In this document: in pieces, positions 1-9,095 of the stretch
Layout of the letters: every line of letters begins with the position of its first letter
Position numbering within the stretch: the stretch's first letter is position 1
Assembly: GCA_900617975.1 (NCBI GenBank)
Contig: UZAE01012970.1
Coordinates: forward strand, 14,498 to 28,606
Source: Rodentolepis nana
Taxonomy: Eukaryota > Platyhelminthes > Cestoda > Cyclophyllidea > Hymenolepididae
Direction of reading: 5' to 3'
DNA: 14,109 bases
Made by a program: the position numbers and the translations under genes
The notes under the pieces: model-generated
The model's database searches: none
What the model saw: only the letters and a program-made list of their open reading frames with translations
Told to the model about the DNA's origin: nothing

Positions 1-24
1 TCCCCCCCCCCCCCCACCTCCCCC
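1..24. repeat. C-rich run at the left edge
   Basis: Fourteen consecutive C followed by ACCTCCCCC. It could mark a low-complexity junction or an assembly edge. Confidence 0.7.
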
Positions 25-165
25 GGCTGCTTGCTTTAGTATAAACTTGAACACTGGAGTGATAAGTCGATATTAATTACTACGACGCTAAAACACTTTG
101 ATTTGGATTAAACAGTCTCGTGTTCATTCATGCTCTAAATGTTCAAGACCGCCAAGGTGGTTTAA

Positions 166-383
166 CCCTTTAACGTACAGTCCTTTTCCAAAAAATAAGC
201 TCCATTGGTACTAGGCTCGTAACAGAAGGCGCTATTGTTACTTGAAACAAGTTCACTACCTGTCTACAGCCTCCGCCTGATACACCACCAAAACTCACTA
301 CTTAAGCTTCATCAGTCAGCTGTGAGACACGTGTGAGTGCGGTTGGGTGCATTTTTCCAACAAATAATTCGAGCATTAAAGGG
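166..383. mobile_element. Possible piggyBac-type MITE
   Basis: A TTAA at 162-165 precedes CCCTTTAACG, and the right end reads CGTTAAAGGG-like (CATTAAAGGG) followed by TTAA at 384-387. The 13-base stretch TTTAACCCTTTAA at 161-173 is the exact reverse complement of 376-388. TTAA duplications flanking CCC...GGG inverted ends are the hallmark of piggyBac elements. The interior (218 bp) has no transposase. Inverted identity beyond about 8 bases is weak, so chance remains possible. Confidence 0.4.
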
Positions 384-388
384 TTAAA

Positions 389-904
389 TGAACTTAAACG
401 ACTGATTACTCATCTAAAAAATTTTGGAGGTTACCTATTCTCTTTTAACTATCTGGCAGATGGAAGCCTAAATTGTCTAAACAAAATCACAGATAAATTA
501 GTCCGAATTAATTAAAATGCATGATGACATTTTTCTGCCAATTTTAATAATCAAAAACCCTCAGTGTAATTGTAATATCACACCAAAGGTGGCTAGATCG
601 CTATTTCAGTAATTTTTCTTCAATAGTGATCAGATAATCTCTATTTCATGCCGAATTTCTTGATATAAGTTTTCACATGTTTTTTTTCGTTAAATTTGGC
701 TGGATGCATGATAAATCATGCAACTCACATTACCAAGTAATGGTTCATTGGCTCTGCAAAGCACGGAAACGTATGTTCAGTAAAGTGCACATGAATATTT
801 GCTTTATTTTTCAACTTAAAATGCAACTTAAATTCAGACTTGCAAAACTCTGGTAGTTATTGATGCTTTCTTGTTATGACCCCGATTACTCATTTCAGCT
901 CATT
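389..904. other. Non-coding, nothing recognised
   Basis: AT-rich sequence between the possible MITE and SINE copy 1. Both strands carry frequent stops; no splice-bounded calpain continuation was found on the minus strand. Confidence 0.5.
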
Positions 905-918
905 AATGTCAACAGAGC

Positions 919-1242
919 GGGATGTGCGATAGACTTACCTCCACGTGGTGCACCCTGGGCAACGTATACTCATACGGCAAAAAGGTCTATTAACTGGCAG
1001 TTGACTTTTAACTTCAAACTACCATCATCCCATTGCATGTCATATTCGACTGCTTCCACAGTACTCACCTCACCTTTTTTCTACTTTTGTGTCTGTCTCT
1101 TCTACATCTTTGAAACACTCTTCTGTACCCCCCCCCCAATTCTCTCGTTTTTTTCACTTTATGTTCCTTCCACTCTGTGAAGCCTGAAGTCAACTAAATG
1201 GCTAATGATAACTATCAAAACGCCTGCCATTTGATACAAATA
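919..1242 (+). mobile_element. SINE-like retroelement copy 1 with 14-bp target duplication
   Basis: The 324-bp unit starts GGGATGTGCGATAG and ends in CATTTGATACAAATA. It is flanked by a perfect 14-bp direct repeat, AATGTCAACAGAGC, at 905-918 and 1243-1256. Perfect duplication plus an A/T-rich 3' tail shows target-primed retrotransposition. No coding capacity, and no clear pol III A/B boxes. The interior includes a C-run. Confidence 0.82.
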
Positions 1243-1256
1243 AATGTCAACAGAGC

Positions 1257-1615
1257 TCTGTTGAAAGTGAACTAATGAGTGACATGTCTCAAGTTCACGT
1301 TATCGCATCCCGAAAGTAACACACCGCAGGCTCGCAAATGTACTAGTCTATTCTATTTCATAATTGCCGTAGACGACGGTCATTGTGTTTATTGTCTGAC
1401 AACACAATAAAATCCTTTTTGAGACACGGAGAATTGATATGATTGACAAGCAATAGTAATGAGTACAATAGAATAGGATATGGTTTAGATAAAGTTTTGG
1501 AGTTCTTCTGAATTGATCGCACAGTTCTCAATCCCTTAGGTAAAAAATATGATCTAAGTCAAATAAGCAGCGAAATAGCAACAATCATTCAAATAAAACT
1601 ATGTTAAGCCATCAG
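1257..1615. other. Spacer between SINE copies 1 and 2
   Basis: No coding segment or repeat recognised. If the calpain gene continues to the left, this lies in its next intron. Confidence 0.5.
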
Positions 1616-1890
1616 GGGGTGAGCGATAGACTTACCTAGATGTGGAGAACCCTGGGCAACCTAAACTCATACGGCGAAAAAGGTCTATAAACTAGCAGTT
1701 GACTCCGAACCACATTAACCCGACTGAATGTCATACTCGACCACTTCCATATACCCACCTTACCCTACTCTCTGCCTATCCGTAAATCGCTATTCTGTTC
1801 CCTCTCTCGACTTTTGGGGCTTTAATATTCCGCACGCACCCTCCCTCTATGAAGCCCGAAATCAACTAAAGTGCCAATGCCAACTATCAT
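1616..1890 (+). mobile_element. SINE-like retroelement copy 2, 3'-eroded
   Basis: Shares with copy 1 the blocks GCGATAGACTTACCT, ACCCTGGGCAAC, CTCATACGGC, AAAAAGGTCTAT and AGCAGTTGACT, and later AATCAACTAAA with CCAACTATCAT. The 3' tail and target duplication are not recognisable. It lies just downstream of the last visible calpain exon, antisense to that gene. Confidence 0.72.
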
Positions 1891-2004
1891 ATAACTCTGT
1901 ATATGTATATATACATATTCTAAAAGTAATGACTAATTTTAATGAAAATTGCGTGCGGGAAATCACAATAGATATTCGATATAGAAGAATCGGCAGGACC
2001 ATAC

Positions 2005-2244
2005 CTGTGGATTCTGAAGGAAAGAATTTCTGAAGTCAAGACTGCCACCACTATTATCCGCCCTCCAAATCCCATTGTATTCAGAGAGGCTGAAAGATGC
2101 AAACATTCCTGTCTTCGGTAGACGAGCTACAATGGCTCCAGTGAAGTGCGTGAGAATTGCGGAGAGTGGCATCCAGAATTCAGCCTCTGTGGAACTCACC
2201 AGTCCAATTCTAGAACGATCTTTTATGCTCAAATTCTCCCATTC
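2005..2244 (-). CDS. Calpain-like exon 5 (start of domain III)
   Basis: Eighty codons beginning EWENLSIKDRSRIGL, which align with EW..VS...R..(M/I)G(V/L) at the end of the protease core. Then come AEFWM, LTHFTG, ARLPK (matching GEFWM..EDFCRYFT....CR(V/L)), NGIWRAD and GGSLDFRNSFLQNPQ, matching the GGC......F.QNPQ block of domain III. The acidic EDF run of active calpains is mostly replaced. It ends CAG|GTATGG in phase 0. The next exon is not visible; downstream lies a SINE copy. Confidence 0.86.
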
Positions 2245-5200
2245 CTTTTAAAAAGAAACATGGAACTTAGAAAACAACATCAGCTATGCTTATACCACCA
2301 ATAATCAATTAAAAGAAAAAAAATAGTTTAAATTAACTATAATCTACATGTAATAACTTCATAAAAATTAGACATACACGAAGCTGTAAATATTTTTAAA
2401 ATTTTTTATTCTCTCAATCACACGTAAGTGATGTGTGGAGCACACAACGCTGCCATCACTGAACAAAGACTGACTCAAGGTGCGGCAGTGCTATTTGGCG
2501 TGGGGAGTAAATGCGGACAACCACTAATCAATAGTTCTTGCTCTGTTTAGTTGTCTATTATTTTAAAACGACTAAGGTCCTTGTCTATCACCGTACAGTC
2601 AAAATAAACGTATTCCACGTCAAACATCTCCTTGCTCTGCAGCTTTGTTGTAGTTTGGCTAGTCCTGGTAACCATTTCAAAAGTAGGAGAACTTGCCATA
2701 GAGATTAATGAGCATATGTCAAGGTTAATTAGAGTAGCGAACCGATAGAGTAGTTTCAGAGGTGATAGAGGAACCATTTTACGAGTTTCTGGCAAATAGT
2801 AACTTAATACAAAGAGAAAGAAATTTTTATTAAACATTTAATTCCACTTTTTAAATTTCACAGCTTAATTCAAGAAGAGAGTGAGAGAGAGAGAGAGGTA
2901 CCAACACTTTCAGAATTTGGTTGCAGCCAGGAATTAATTCTTAGTTGTTACTACGCTAACAGGTGGATAAGAATACATTTGAAAAGGATTCAGTTAAAAT
3001 GAATTACCAAATACCTAAGTAAGTTGAAGTGTTGTGTAACCCTGAGTACTTTGGTTTCTATAAGATTATGATGCGTTTGCACTATCACCAGTTAATCAAT
3101 TAAAATTCGGTGCATTTGAATAGCGCAGAGAGTGCTCAGATGTGCGCCTGTGGGGTAGCGAACAGCTCGTACGTCCGCCAAATTAAAGGTCATGAGATCA
3201 ATGCTCATTGGTGAGCAATCTTTGACGATCTACCAATGCTTGTCAATATGAAGGGGGATGGAGGGTTGGGGGGGGGGGGGGGGGGGGTCGATGGGAGCAA
3301 AACTGCCTATGGGTTTTGTCCCCGGTGCCTCTAGCTCTTTGCCTAATTTCCCAATATATCTGCAAGTGCTCAGTGCATTCCTTATTATTAGGCACTTGTA
3401 TCACCAATTTTCATGACTCCTCTACACCATCTGTATATCTGATCGGATGACCAGAACTAAAGGTTGATGATAAAAAAAAAGACCATTGAAATGGATGCCT
3501 GGGAGTACCAGCACTTCATCCGCAGGTCCTATGACGATTAATCAGTACTCGTTTGGATTTACCATCAATAAAAGCGACAAAATTATTAGTACTTCCTTGT
3601 TGAACGGAAATATTTGCGAATTTGGCATAGTCCCTTTAAAGATGAAGCGGATACGAGTGTTGTGAACTCAAGTGAGCAAAACAAATAGGAAAGAGATTTC
3701 TAAGCATTTAGCACATTCTCATTCACGCGTACTAACTATTGACTAGCAATGAAAGAACAATACACTATGCTTAATCCTAAATTGAAACGTCAATATGAAA
3801 AGCAGTTATAAGATCTCTTCTCTATATTTTCACATTCCTATCCATCTTTGATCCAACTCTTATTGCATCCGACATGTAGGTAATTATAAGACTCGTGAGC
3901 TTTCTAATGTTATCCCACTTCTATTTCATTATTTTCATTTCATTCTCTCACTTTCTCTTGCAGACAATTGGAGGCAACTAGATTGTACACATTGGAGAAA
4001 TGTGATCGCCTCCTCGACATATTCGCCTCTGAAATAAAAATTCTAACAAAAATTTTATGAAAGTACTCGTAAAGTGCAGTTTTACATTCACAACACGCAA
4101 AAAAGCATATGTTTTGAAATTGATTGAGCATGTGTGTGTATGTGTGTGTCTGTATGTGCGTGCGTGTGGATGATCGTAATTATCGAGTAGAGTAAAAATA
4201 AACGTACAGAAGTTCTAAAATGACAAAAAATTGATGTGACACTGACCCACATCAGTTAACCATCAGTAGTCAACCCTACTTCTTAGGCCAAAAGCTTAAT
4301 AATGAATAAAGTAATTTGAATAATTATAAGCAATCCATAACTTTCATTGGTTGACGAGTTGAATGAAACAACATAGGTCAAACACAATAACAGTGACGTG
4401 CTATTGCTATTTATAAGACAGGACTCACTGTAAAACGCCTTTAAATATTCCTAAGAGCTAAAAGGTGTCAACCTTCTCCAACATTCAGGACAACTGTAGT
4501 TGAGGCGTTTTTGATAGACTATTCTCTCATATCGATTCGTTTGGTTGCTTAGGCAATTGCGTCCATACAAGTTAGTAAAAAGGAGCATCTTAGCCTACTT
4601 TCGATTTTCAAGTAGAAATATGCTGTTAGTAGCTTATAGGCGGAGTAAACTGTTCCTTGTCAAATATTAGATCTCGTATAGGCTGTCAACTAAAAGCGTA
4701 GAAAATTGGACAGAACAGATCGCGAGTCCAATTGCACGTATTGTCCTTACTCTCATATAAGGCAAAACTAAAATTAATGTTGCTTTAAAGAAGATAACAA
4801 AATTTGCACTCATCAATTTCATATGAATATGAGATGAAGATTTGCAACGCCTTCGGGTCAAGGAACTGACTCACACCACTTAAGGACTGATTTAATAAGC
4901 ACATAAAGATCTATTCACAACTGAAATGCCTACGATAGATGCAGTCAAAGAGTAAAAGGGAAACAAGTGGAGAGTGTAAATTTCGTAAACTTTTGCGAAT
5001 TTAGTTCAATTAATTTTAACATTACCCTATCAATGTGAAACTTTCGATCTCCTATTATTGTCAAAAGCTCATTTCTCGAAATCATAACCCAATTATTTTT
5101 CAATCAATAAATAATTGAAATCTAGAACACTTTAAATCCATACAAGGGAATTAAAATAATTGAAAAGAAATTATAGAGCTTAATCTCGGTTGCTGATTAC

Positions 5201-6730
5201 TTGATGACCTTCATATTTAATCAATGCCATTCAATTGTAAAATGCTGAAACTGGTATTAATTTGGAGTAGATTTTCCAGTAACTCAGTGAAAATAAATAA
5301 ATTAGACAAAAATTTCTGAACAACAACAATAACAGCAAAGTTCTTGACACATCGAGAATTATAAAACAATGCAATAATGACTCCCTTTAAGAGAACCACT
5401 TAATCTTGTTTAAAAGACAGTGGTGCAGACGACATTAGCAGAATAATGAATTTCGTGCAATTGGGTAATAAAACAACAAAATCCAAATTAATTAGTTAAA
5501 AGTTAAAACTTTAAAATGACATGAGCTTTGTTCAGACCAGCGCCAAAAACATTAAAATCAAATAATTGAAGATATAGAGAGAAATTTAAAACTTGCTTCG
5601 GACCCCTCCGAATAGGCGCCCTTCCATTCACCGAAACTTGTTGTTTTTGACTGCACAGTAATAACAGATCTCAAACGAAGAAGACGATCTTTAGGAGTGT
5701 CTTTAGTTAATTTCAGAGCTGTAAGCACAGCACCCATGGCACTGGGATCTTTAGGAACGACGCAGGTTTTGGTCAACATATATGCATGGTTGGAGCATAA
5801 CCCCGTGGCCTGATCAACACTTCCAAGACGCCTTGGAGCACATAACTCATCGGAAAAGTCATTTGATTTATTTTCAGTGGGGGAATCCTCCTTAGATTTG
5901 TCAGCAGCTTCTTTAGAAATGAGATCACTCTAAAAACAAAATTATCAATTCAATATAGTTGAATCACTTTTGTACACAAGAGAACTATTGAGCCTTCATT
6001 TAAAGACTGCCCAAGGGTTTCAAATAGTTCAATTTTACGAAAATCGTTTGCTGCGATCACATCTTGAAATGTTATCGTATCCATAACGCATCCAGTCAAA
6101 TCCTGTAAGACATCTTCAAGGCGCAAGTTTTCCAGTCGATCATAACCACCAAGCAACCTGAAACAAAAAGACCGTCAAATAAAAGCATTCATTACTTAGC
6201 ATAAGCTTTTGCCAAAAGAGAAGGCCAAAATTCATTTTGATTTGAAGAATGCGGACAGATAATTTTCCCATTTATCATTGGTAATGCATCATCAATCACG
6301 ACAAATGTAAAAACACCGTCAATCCAGAAACGAATTCTAAATGCACCAGTATAGTTTCTGACATATCTCAAATCATTCATTTCTTTCAGGTCAGGAAATA
6401 ACTAATTGAATGAAGCAGGCATAAAGTTAGAGTACATACATTTTCAAGCAGCTGGCTTCTCTCTGCAATCATAGAAATTGCTGAAATGAAATTTACGTTG
6501 GAAAGAGATCCAAGACATATAGCACCGGGTGGGCCTTCAGCTTTAATAACAGGATATTCTGAGATTTCCCAAATCCTTTTGAATTCCGGTGGCGATGGAT
6601 TTTCCCCAGATAATGATTCAACAGTTGCGGGCGTGTTGGGAAAACTCTCATCCACAAACAGAATTCCTCTATTTATATGGGCAGATTTAATATAAGCATA
6701 ATCTTGGTTATTTAAATATAATGAGCTCAT
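2005..6730 (-). CDS. Calpain-5-like catalytically dead calpain (3' end off window)
   Basis: Five exons join in frame into 420 residues that follow the calpain-5/TRA-3 family order: N-terminal segment with FVDESFP, the pseudo-active-site block LSNVNF (residues 76-81), GAFRIRFW, the substrate-cleft segment ending NEFWPSLLAKAYAK, DLTG, the His block SNHAY, the RLRS block, EWKGAYSEGS, then EFW and FLQNPQ of the following beta-sandwich domain. Active calpains are intracellular calcium-dependent cysteine proteases with a Cys-His-Asn triad. Here the Cys position is Val79, the usual Trp after it is Asn80, the His is kept (His277) and the Asn of the Asn-Pro-Trp block is Ser317. The protein should fold like a calpain but not cleave peptides, as in the vertebrate calpain-6 idea of a non-proteolytic calpain. 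Calpain-5 proteins are about 640 residues, so about 200 residues (rest of domain III and the C2-like domain) are missing here. Introns are 38, 38, 38 and 3352 nt. Family call is firm; inactivity is inferred from substitutions. Confidence 0.88.
2873..2897. repeat. GA microsatellite
   Basis: AGAAGAGAGTGAGAGAGAGA continuing as GA dinucleotides, within the large calpain intron. Confidence 0.85.
3125..3480 (+). repeat. Possible tRNA-like SINE remnant
   Basis: TGTGGGGTAGCGAACAGCTC at about 3150-3168 recalls a pol III A box, and AGGTCATGAGATCAATGCTC at 3187-3206 sits where a B box would be. A G-run, a GC-richer body and a terminal A-run (3472-3480) follow. No cloverleaf folds cleanly, so it is not a functional tRNA gene; a decayed tRNA-derived repeat is the best reading. 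Confidence 0.25.
3253..3287 (+). repeat. Long G-run, G-quadruplex-prone
   Basis: GGGGG, GGAGGGTT and then 20 consecutive G (3268-3287). Four or more G-tracts close together can form a G-quadruplex. The exact run length could be inaccurate in an assembly. Confidence 0.8.
3491..4060 (+). CDS. Possible small two-exon gene inside the calpain intron
   Basis: Exon 3491-3525 encodes MDAWEYQHFIR plus AG and a GT donor. Exon 3964-4060 follows a strong acceptor (CTTTCTCTTGCAG with a long pyrimidine tract). The join is in phase and gives a 44-residue, amphipathic, helix-prone product: after Arg it reads QLEATRLYTLEKCDRLLDIF, then ASEIKILTKIL and TGA. An earlier in-frame ATG is at 3467. The first exon is richer in C/G-ending codons than its surroundings. 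It runs opposite to the host gene. No family recognised. The first exon may instead be the tail of a repeat, in which case only the last exon would be real. Confidence 0.3.
4131..4169. repeat. TG microsatellite, interrupted
   Basis: Alternating TG units with TA, TC and CG interruptions, 70 bases after the stop of the possible nested gene. Confidence 0.85.
4170..5596. other. AT-rich intron interior
   Basis: The calpain intron from the TG repeat to the GC donor. Many stops in all frames, no calpain-like exon and no repeat family recognised. Confidence 0.5.
5597..5929 (-). CDS. Calpain-like exon 4, His block and degenerate Asn block
   Basis: Begins after a 38-nt intron ending TTTTTAG. About 40 Ser/Lys/Asp-rich residues form an insertion-like loop before TGLCSNHAY, where the His of the triad is retained. 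RLLRLRSVI aligns with the (I/L)RLRNPWGE block and has Ser in place of the catalytic Asn and no Pro-Trp. EWKGAYSEGSE matches the E-W-x-G-x-W-S-D-x-S block. It ends GAA|GCAAGT, a GC donor in phase 0. Confidence 0.87.
5968..6157 (-). CDS. Calpain-like exon 3
   Basis: Follows a 38-nt intron with a TTTCAG acceptor. The split codon AA|G restores KLLGGYDRL, the calpain K.GCYEAL block. DLTGCV matches the conserved DFTGG. The exon closes on SIVLLCTK, equivalent to the beta-strand before the His loop, and ends AAA|GTGATT in phase 0. Confidence 0.88.
6196..6401 (-). CDS. Calpain-like exon 2
   Basis: Follows a 38-nt intron with an AATTAG acceptor. It encodes LFPDLKE, matching the V.PD.KE start of this calpain-5 segment, then GAFRIRFWIDG, VVIDDALP and PHSSNQNEFWPSLLAKAYAK. 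The NEFW and KAYAK blocks are among the best-conserved calpain signatures. It ends GCT AA|GTAATG, phase 2. Confidence 0.9.
6440..6730 (-). CDS. Calpain-like exon 1 (residues 1-97)
   Basis: Starts at the first ATG of its frame; an in-frame stop lies upstream with no intervening ATG. It encodes the N-terminal anchor region and the core opening, including FVDESFP, which matches the F.D..FP of calpains. LSNVNFISAISMIA aligns with the LGNCWFVAACSSLA block of calpain-5, showing Val in place of the nucleophile. It ends AAT|GTATGT, phase 0. Confidence 0.87.
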
Positions 6731-8457
6731 TTTGATTCCCGAATTGGCTAATCGTAACCGTACAGTAACGTTGAGCTAATTATAACCTTGAAAATTGTCA
6801 GCTAAAACTGTGATGTTCAACTGATGGAATAAATTATAGACATGTTTTTTCAGATGTTTGAGATCTAAATATTATTTTGATGTTATTGTATTTAAGACTT
6901 TAAACTTGATTTCTGAAAATTTTACTTTCAATTAAAATGTCTATATATAATAATATCTGGCTACTCTTGCATAATTAATATAAAATTTTTAAATTAAAGT
7001 TTATTTGTTAACATTGACTGACTTTTCAAAAGCTATCAATATTTTCTTAAAATCGAATGTAACTACAATAAATATGACTGCACTTTTATAACAGCTGTTG
7101 ATAACAATAAAAATTATCGCAAGCTTATAATAAGTGGATGCAAATTTAATATGATTTCTTAATGATTATAAAATTTGCTTTGCATTACCATAAGGAACTT
7201 TTGCTTTGCAAATTTAAACATTGAAGCAAGAAATCCAGACTTTAGAATTATTTGTCTAACAACATTTATGCGCTCACATTTGGCAGAGAACTAAACTTTA
7301 ACTAAATATTTATTTACTTCCAGTATCAGGTAATCACTTTCAAAGATCAAAAACCCCAGAGCTGATTGTTATGTTTCCTGATGCGGCGAATATCTCCTCA
7401 TTACAAAGTAGGGCAAAAAATAAATAAATATAATTATTGTTGTAATTATTTACTTCACTACATAAGTTAAAAGATGGGCTATAATATCATTTCAATCCAT
7501 CTGTTAAAATTGTGCTTAGGGACTAGTGTCTGTTCGCGAGATTCTCGTCTCACCCGTTGAACGAGACTCTTAAGGCTGCTAACCATGTTTAAATCTTTGA
7601 TTTATCCTTCATAAAACGGAATCAGTTATTGGGACTACTGTCAAAATGTAACTATTTCGACTACGCTTGCCACCTACAATATCAATAGAACGACGAATTT
7701 GTCTGAAATAGTGAGTTGGAGTGAGGTTAGTGTTTTTGCAGTGCTGATGGTGACCAGCTACATTTAACTTAGATCAGTCAGAGTCGCCATAATTATCCGG
7801 TGAATAAAGTGCCTGCCATCTAGTCTATACTTTTCCTCTTGGGTGGCTTGAAAAGCCAGATCCAATAATTAATAATCAGAAGCGCTCTGGTAACATGGAT
7901 GACAAGCTGGATCTACTCAATTTATGCGACTTTTCAAGCCTTAACTATCATGTGGAAATTTTTACCCCCATTTCCCATAGATATCACTAATTATACATGG
8001 GAAATTCGTTTCTTTTAATGATAATAGCAATAATAATGAAATAACCCAAGATTGGCACTATTATTGTTGACGCTTAATCATTGAATGTACCAAATTTTCG
8101 AGATTATTTTTCGGGCTGGGTATGCACAATGCTACTAATTATTTTGCACTCCCACCAGAATGCAAATTTTTTTAACAATTACTCTCTCTATTACCAATAA
8201 AAAATCCCCAAAGTTATATCTTTAATTATAATTGATTTAATTGTCTTTCTTAATGATCTTCTCTTTAAATGTCCTGAAAAATTAATAAAAAATATTCCAA
8301 GTACCTTTCTAGATGATTGCTTAATTTCGGTTCATAAAAGCACATCTTCTTACTTATATTTTGTGACATATTTTTAAAAGCTTGAAAACCACTTTATATA
8401 ATTATAAGTCAAATCAATTCATTCAAAACATGAGTCCAACCGGATGAACAGGAAGTA
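6731..8457. other. Intergenic region between the two minus-strand genes
   Basis: Holds the 3' flank of the 14-3-3-like gene and the promoter side of the calpain-like gene. ATTAAA on the minus strand at 8241-8236 and 8226-8221 could direct polyadenylation. A short perfect hairpin, TGGCTT-GAA-AAGCCA, is at 7844-7858. The stretch about 7620-7870 is less AT-rich than its flanks and may be an old repeat. No gene seen. Confidence 0.4.
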
Positions 8458-9095
8458 TTAAGTCAGACTTTCATTGTCATGCATTACGAGATTCATCTCT
8501 AATCTTCTTTGAACTTCGCCACCACATCTATGCAACAACGAAGAATTCAACATGCTTTCAGTTAAAACTCGTGCTATTCTCATATCCCCAAACATATGAA
8601 GAAATACGGAATAATTCAAATTCAAATGAATCCATTCAATTCTATCCTTCAGTTCATTTTCGATGTAAAAGGAACGAGCGATCCTGTAAGAATCATGACA
8701 TTTTCTTCTATAATTTTCGTTCTCCGGAAATACTTCACACAAATAGCGTATGAAATCCGCACTATGTCGCATTAGAATAGCTTTGTCCCAATTTGGCAAC
8801 CAGTTGTTAGGAATGACCTTGTTGGTGATTATAACAGCAAATTGCTCAACGCACTGAACCATCATGGATCTGAGAGCGTTCAATATATTCATACATTTAG
8901 TGTCCTTTTCGGAATTAAAAAGATCGCGAAGAGCCGATATAACTCCTCTATAACTCTGTCTAAGTTCCTTTGCAACGGCTCTATTCGTTATGCCTTCATT
9001 TTTAAATCGCACACGAATTCCGATAAGAGCAACCCGTAGCCTATCCATTTCTTTTCCGAGTCTTTCCGGTGGGTATCGACGGAGAATATATTCAG
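8458..9095 (-). CDS. Divergent 14-3-3 domain (terminal exon 10)
   Basis: Follows a 38-nt intron (acceptor CTTTAG). Counting the Met at 9048 as 1, SYRGVISALR (32-41) aligns with the AYKNVVGARR helix, KVIPNN (77-82) with the FLIPN turn, DFIRYLCEV (98-106) with DYYRYLAEV, and HLNLNYSVF (141-149) with LGLALNFSVF. LEMNL (183-187) matches the LRDNL helix. Phosphate-contact residues equivalent to human zeta R56, R127, Y128, N173 and N224 are present (41, 101, 102, 145, 186); K49 is Arg34 and W228 is His190. The C-terminal helices are about ten residues closer than usual and there is no acidic tail. Overall identity to typical 14-3-3 is low, but the order of motifs is convincing. Confidence 0.83.

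Larger units (their letters stand above)
2245..5596 (-). other. 3352-nt GC-AG intron of the calpain-like gene
   Basis: Donor GAA|GCAAGT and acceptor TTTTTAAAAG|GAATGG join exons 4 and 5 in phase 0 and give SEGSE|EWENLS, which matches the calpain S-D-x-S-P-E-W-x-x-V-S block without a gap. The GT inside the donor (GCAA|GT) would shift the frame and hit a stop within about eleven codons, so the GC site is the workable one. The intron is about 90 times longer than its neighbours and contains a tRNA-like repeat, a 20-base G run, GA and TG microsatellites and a possible plus-strand gene. Confidence 0.8.

Noticed and set aside
860..1180. Plus-strand open stretch of 106 codons
   Set aside because: It lies in SINE copy 1 and its frame is not kept in the other copies.
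1728..2033. Plus-strand open stretch of 101 codons
   Set aside because: It covers part of SINE copy 2 and then the antisense of calpain exon 5.
2547..2837. Minus-strand open stretch of 96 codons inside the calpain intron
   Set aside because: It starts with ATG but has no recognisable family, does not fit calpain and has no supporting splice context; chance is likely in this AT-rich intron.
3150..3215. Functional tRNA gene
   Set aside because: The box-like motifs do not support a cloverleaf with paired acceptor stem and anticodon loop.
3940..4131. Minus-strand open stretch of 63 codons
   Set aside because: It overlaps the better-supported plus-strand exon with its strong acceptor, and its protein is not recognised.
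5595..5606. Use of the GT in GCAAGT as the calpain exon 4 donor
   Set aside because: It gives phase 1, and joining to the only homologous acceptor creates an early stop and loses the family match.
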